From Bacteroidales bacterium UBA7569 (GTDB taxonomy: Bacteria; Bacteroidota; Bacteroidia; Bacteroidales; Paludibacteraceae): 35,593 nt of DNA. The stretch is from assembly GCA_002477945.1 (NCBI GenBank), contig DLLF01000017.1, positions 1 through 35,593 of the forward strand, read 5' to 3'. Both the position numbers and the translations under genes were made by a program. The notes under the pieces are model-generated. The model had not been told where the DNA came from and did not search any database. It worked only from the letters and a program-made list of their open reading frames with translations. This document shows, in pieces, positions 33,473 through 35,593 of this stretch (positions are counted from its first letter, which is position 1; every line of letters begins with the position of its first letter).

Positions 33473-35593
33473 TTACTTCATCTCGGCACCTGCAGGAGTA
33501 TAGATTTTGCCATTGTGCTGTATCAACACTTGACCATCGCGGAAGACCTTGCGGGTATGCATTGCATTATCAAAAGATGATTCGCCAGACAATTCATTGT
33601 CTATTGCAGTCGGGATATGGTTCGTAGTGCAGAAAGTGCCATCGTACGTACTGAGGGGTTGTTCATTATGATCTTTAGTAACAATGGAGTAGCCGTATTG
33701 TGTGTCCGACTCCAGCCCCGTGATGGTGAACCGGAAACCGGATTGCGTGCGCAGAGCGGCGGGAGCATGGCGAGTACTGCCTCTGCGAGCCGGTGCGGCA
33801 AAGGCGATGTTGGCCAGTTGCCCTGTACTATCAAATGTTAGTGTACAAATGATTTCGCCGTTTTTTGTAATGATAATGGTGTACGTCTCTGCACCTGCAG
33901 TTTCGGGCCATGTGATGGTTACATCGGTTGTTGAAGGTGCGATAACCAGTTCATCGGTATCGGTTGACGTTGCCCCAATGGGAACAATATGCGCAAATTC
34001 TTTCCATTCCTCTGCCTCTTTGTACGCATCAACGGCTTGGACCGGTACATACAGAGTCATCTCGGATAATCTGCATGTATCAAAGGCTCCACTTCTATAT
34101 ATGGTACCGTCTTCACCTTCATAAGATTCAAAAATAACAGTAGGCGGCACATCGGCATAGCAGGTCACTTTTTTTAGGCTTTCACACTCTTCAAAGACGC
34201 TTCTCCCTATCGTCAATTCATTATTGTTACCGATAACAACAGAAACTAACCCTGTGCAATACACAAAAGCATCATCTCCAATACTTGTTACGCTATTAGG
34301 AATCGTTATGGAAGTAAGACCTGTGCAGCCTGCAAAAGCGTAAATTCCGACACTATCTATACTATTGGGAATTGTGATAGAGGTAAGACCCGTGCATTCC
34401 ATAAAAGCCCCCTCTCCAATGTTTGTTACGCTATTTGGAATAGTGATAGAGGTGAGACCCGTGCATTCAAAGAAAGCCTCCTCTCCGATACTTGTTACTG
34501 TATTGGGGATAGTTGTCATACTGAATCCTTGCACCAACGTATTCGTTGCTGTTTCTATGATAGCATTGCAATTATTACGGCTATCATACTTTGTGTTTCC
34601 TGCTTTTACAGAGACAGAGGTAAGACCTGTGCAACCATCGAAAGTCCGATCACTTATATCTGTCACACTATTGCCAATAACTACAGAAGTCAGGCATGTA
34701 TCGTAAGCAAATGCATCGGAAAGCGTTGTGACATCATCGGGTATGACCAAGTCCGTCAAGAGTACATCATTGATATACAAGTTTCTTGAACAGCGTATAG
34801 GGCTTCCTTGAGCACTCAAGTCTATACTTAGCCATCCTTTTACATCTCCTTCATAATTCACTTTCTTAAGTCCACAACCAGAGAAAGCATCGTTTTCAAT
34901 TCTCTTTACACTATTCGGGATGGTGACAGAGGTGAGACCTGAGCAATCCATAAAAGCACAGAAACCGATACTTGTTACGTTGTTACCAAGCGTGACAGAT
35001 GTAATACCTGTGCAACCAGAGAAAGCATAGGATCCAACACTATCTACACTATTGGGGATGGTGACAGCGGTAAGACCTGTGCAGGCAGAGAAAGCCTGCG
35101 TTCCAATATATCTCACGCTATTACCCATAGTGACAGAGACGAGATTCGTGAAACCAGAGAAGGCATGGTCTTCAATGCTCGTTATGCCGTCACCAAGCGT
35201 GACAGAGATCAGACCTGTACAACCCTTGAGAACATTGCTGCCCATATATGTTACATTGTTGGGGATAGTGATAGAGTCAAGGTTTGTGCAATCAGAGAAA
35301 GCACCATTTCCAAGGCTCGTTACACCCTCACCAAGCGTGACAAAGGCGAGACCAGTACAACCAGAGAAGGTCTCGTTCCCAATGTACGTTACACTATTCG
35401 GGATCGTGATAGATGTAAGGTTTGTGCAACCAGAGAAAGCACTGTTTCCAATGTACGTTACACTACTGCCGATAGTGACAGAAGTAAGACCCGTACAATC
35501 CCGGAAAGCACCATCTCCAAGGCTTGTTACACTATTCGGAATAGTGATAGAGTCAAGGTTTGTGCAATCAGAGAAAGCACCACCTCCAAGGCT
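33473..35593 (-). CDS. BspA-type leucine-rich-repeat surface protein, 5'-truncated by window edge
   Basis: 706 codons visible; the frame is open through the right edge, so the ATG at 35245 is internal and the N-terminus is missing. About 18 LRR_5 units of roughly 23 residues, consensus SIG..AF..CTGLTSITIPNSVT, with two interruptions: YINDVLLTDLVIPDDVT-type and NTKYDSRNNCNAI-type inserts, typical of BspA proteins of oral and gut Bacteroidales. After the repeats come a Fn3-like segment (VTITWPETAGAETYTIIITK...TGLESDTQYGYSI) and a C-terminal RKVFRDGQVLIQHNGKIYTP tail resembling a type IX secretion sorting end. Such proteins mediate adhesion and co-aggregation; the ligand is not predictable. Own terminator; promoter outside window. 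Confidence 0.93.
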   Translation of the reverse strand, partial: SLGGGAFSDCTNLDSITIPNSVTSLGDGAFRDCTGLTSVTIGSSVTYIGNSAFSGCTNLTSITIPNSVTYIGNETFSGCTGLAFVTLGEGVTSLGNGAFSDCTNLDSITIPNNVTYMGSNVLKGCTGLISVTLGDGITSIEDHAFSGFTNLVSVTMGNSVRYIGTQAFSACTGLTAVTIPNSVDSVGSYAFSGCTGITSVTLGNNVTSIGFCAFMDCSGLTSVTIPNSVKRIENDAFSGCGLKKVNYEGDVKGWLSIDLSAQGSPIRCSRNLYINDVLLTDLVIPDDVTTLSDAFAYDTCLTSVVIGNSVTDISDRTFDGCTGLTSVSVKAGNTKYDSRNNCNAIIETATNTLVQGFSMTTIPNTVTSIGEEAFFECTGLTSITIPNSVTNIGEGAFMECTGLTSITIPNSIDSVGIYAFAGCTGLTSITIPNSVTSIGDDAFVYCTGLVSVVIGNNNELTIGRSVFEECESLKKVTCYADVPPTVIFESYEGEDGTIYRSGAFDTCRLSEMTLYVPVQAVDAYKEAEEWKEFAHIVPIGATSTDTDELVIAPSTTDVTITWPETAGAETYTIIITKNGEIICTLTFDSTGQLANIAFAAPARRGSTRHAPAALRTQSGFRFTITGLESDTQYGYSIVTKDHNEQPLSTYDGTFCTTNHIPTAIDNELSGESSFDNAMHTRKVFRDGQVLIQHNGKIYTPAGAEMK
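34240..35593. repeat. Tandem 69-bp DNA repeats encoding LRR units
   Basis: Nucleotide repeats of about 69 bp run through the LRR region in two blocks (about 34240-34510 and 34890-35593), with highly similar words such as GTTACACTATT, GTGATAGA and GTAAGACC. Such similarity favours slippage or recombination that changes repeat number, so length may vary between strains and the assembly may be less secure here. Confidence 0.75.

Noticed and set aside
34365..34706. Repetitive 113-codon frame on + strand
   Set aside because: Antisense shadow of the LRR repeats.

Overview
This window is a stretch of chromosome from a member of the Bacteroidota, most likely order Bacteroidales. Three things support this. 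Protein content: GldF-like permease, BspA-type LRR protein with a sorting-like C-terminus, Bacteroidetes-type export lipoproteins, acidic small protein. Promoters: seven sites read by eye have the Bacteroidota layout TTG or TTTG, 19-20 nt, then TAnnTTTG. Signals: terminator hairpins and intergenic simple repeats of the kind common in this group. The species cannot be named from the sequence alone. No rRNA, tRNA, CRISPR array or transposase gene was recognised.

Layout. (1) 1-3543 is an accessory module on the + strand: the 3' two thirds of a type IIG/MmeI-like DNA methyltransferase, then a KAP-family P-loop NTPase, then a second, diverged copy of the last ~103 bp of the methyltransferase gene. 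(2) 3561-14152 is a tightly packed eight-gene minus-strand operon read from one promoter: recN, rarA, hemW, class A penicillin-binding protein, TPR protein, degenerate TraB/GumN protein, GldF-like permease, YfcE-like phosphoesterase. (3) 14153-14725 is a repeat-bearing spacer. (4) 14726-16205 holds a small acidic protein and a family 2 glycosyltransferase. (5) 16206-17236 is an AT-rich control region with operator-like repeats ahead of an XRE-type regulator. (6) 17866-20349 is lon with its terminator, converging with a choloylglycine-hydrolase-family gene (20554-21639). (7) 21814-24924 is a C_GCAxxG_C_C protein - lpd - mnmA operon. (8) 24925-26016 is a long spacer with a candidate small RNA gene (promoter plus terminator, about 100 nt) and several interspersed repeat modules. 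(9) 26017-33326 is a capsule/exopolysaccharide export operon: two Wza-like lipoproteins, Wzc-like tyrosine kinase, UDP-glucose dehydrogenase, possibly followed by a RecQ-type helicase. (10) 33401-35593 is the 3' part of a large leucine-rich-repeat surface protein with its terminator.

The most unusual items are four. The duplicated methyltransferase tail brackets the KAP NTPase so that simple recombination could remove it cleanly. A composite intergenic repeat pairs an 'ATAGACATTC...' module with a degenerate 9-bp array at three places. An unannotated ~100-nt transcription unit lies at about 25052-25153. The TraB/GumN homologue has lost both conserved GxxH motifs. No complete, clearly new multi-gene system is demonstrated; the methyltransferase-KAP pair is the best candidate.
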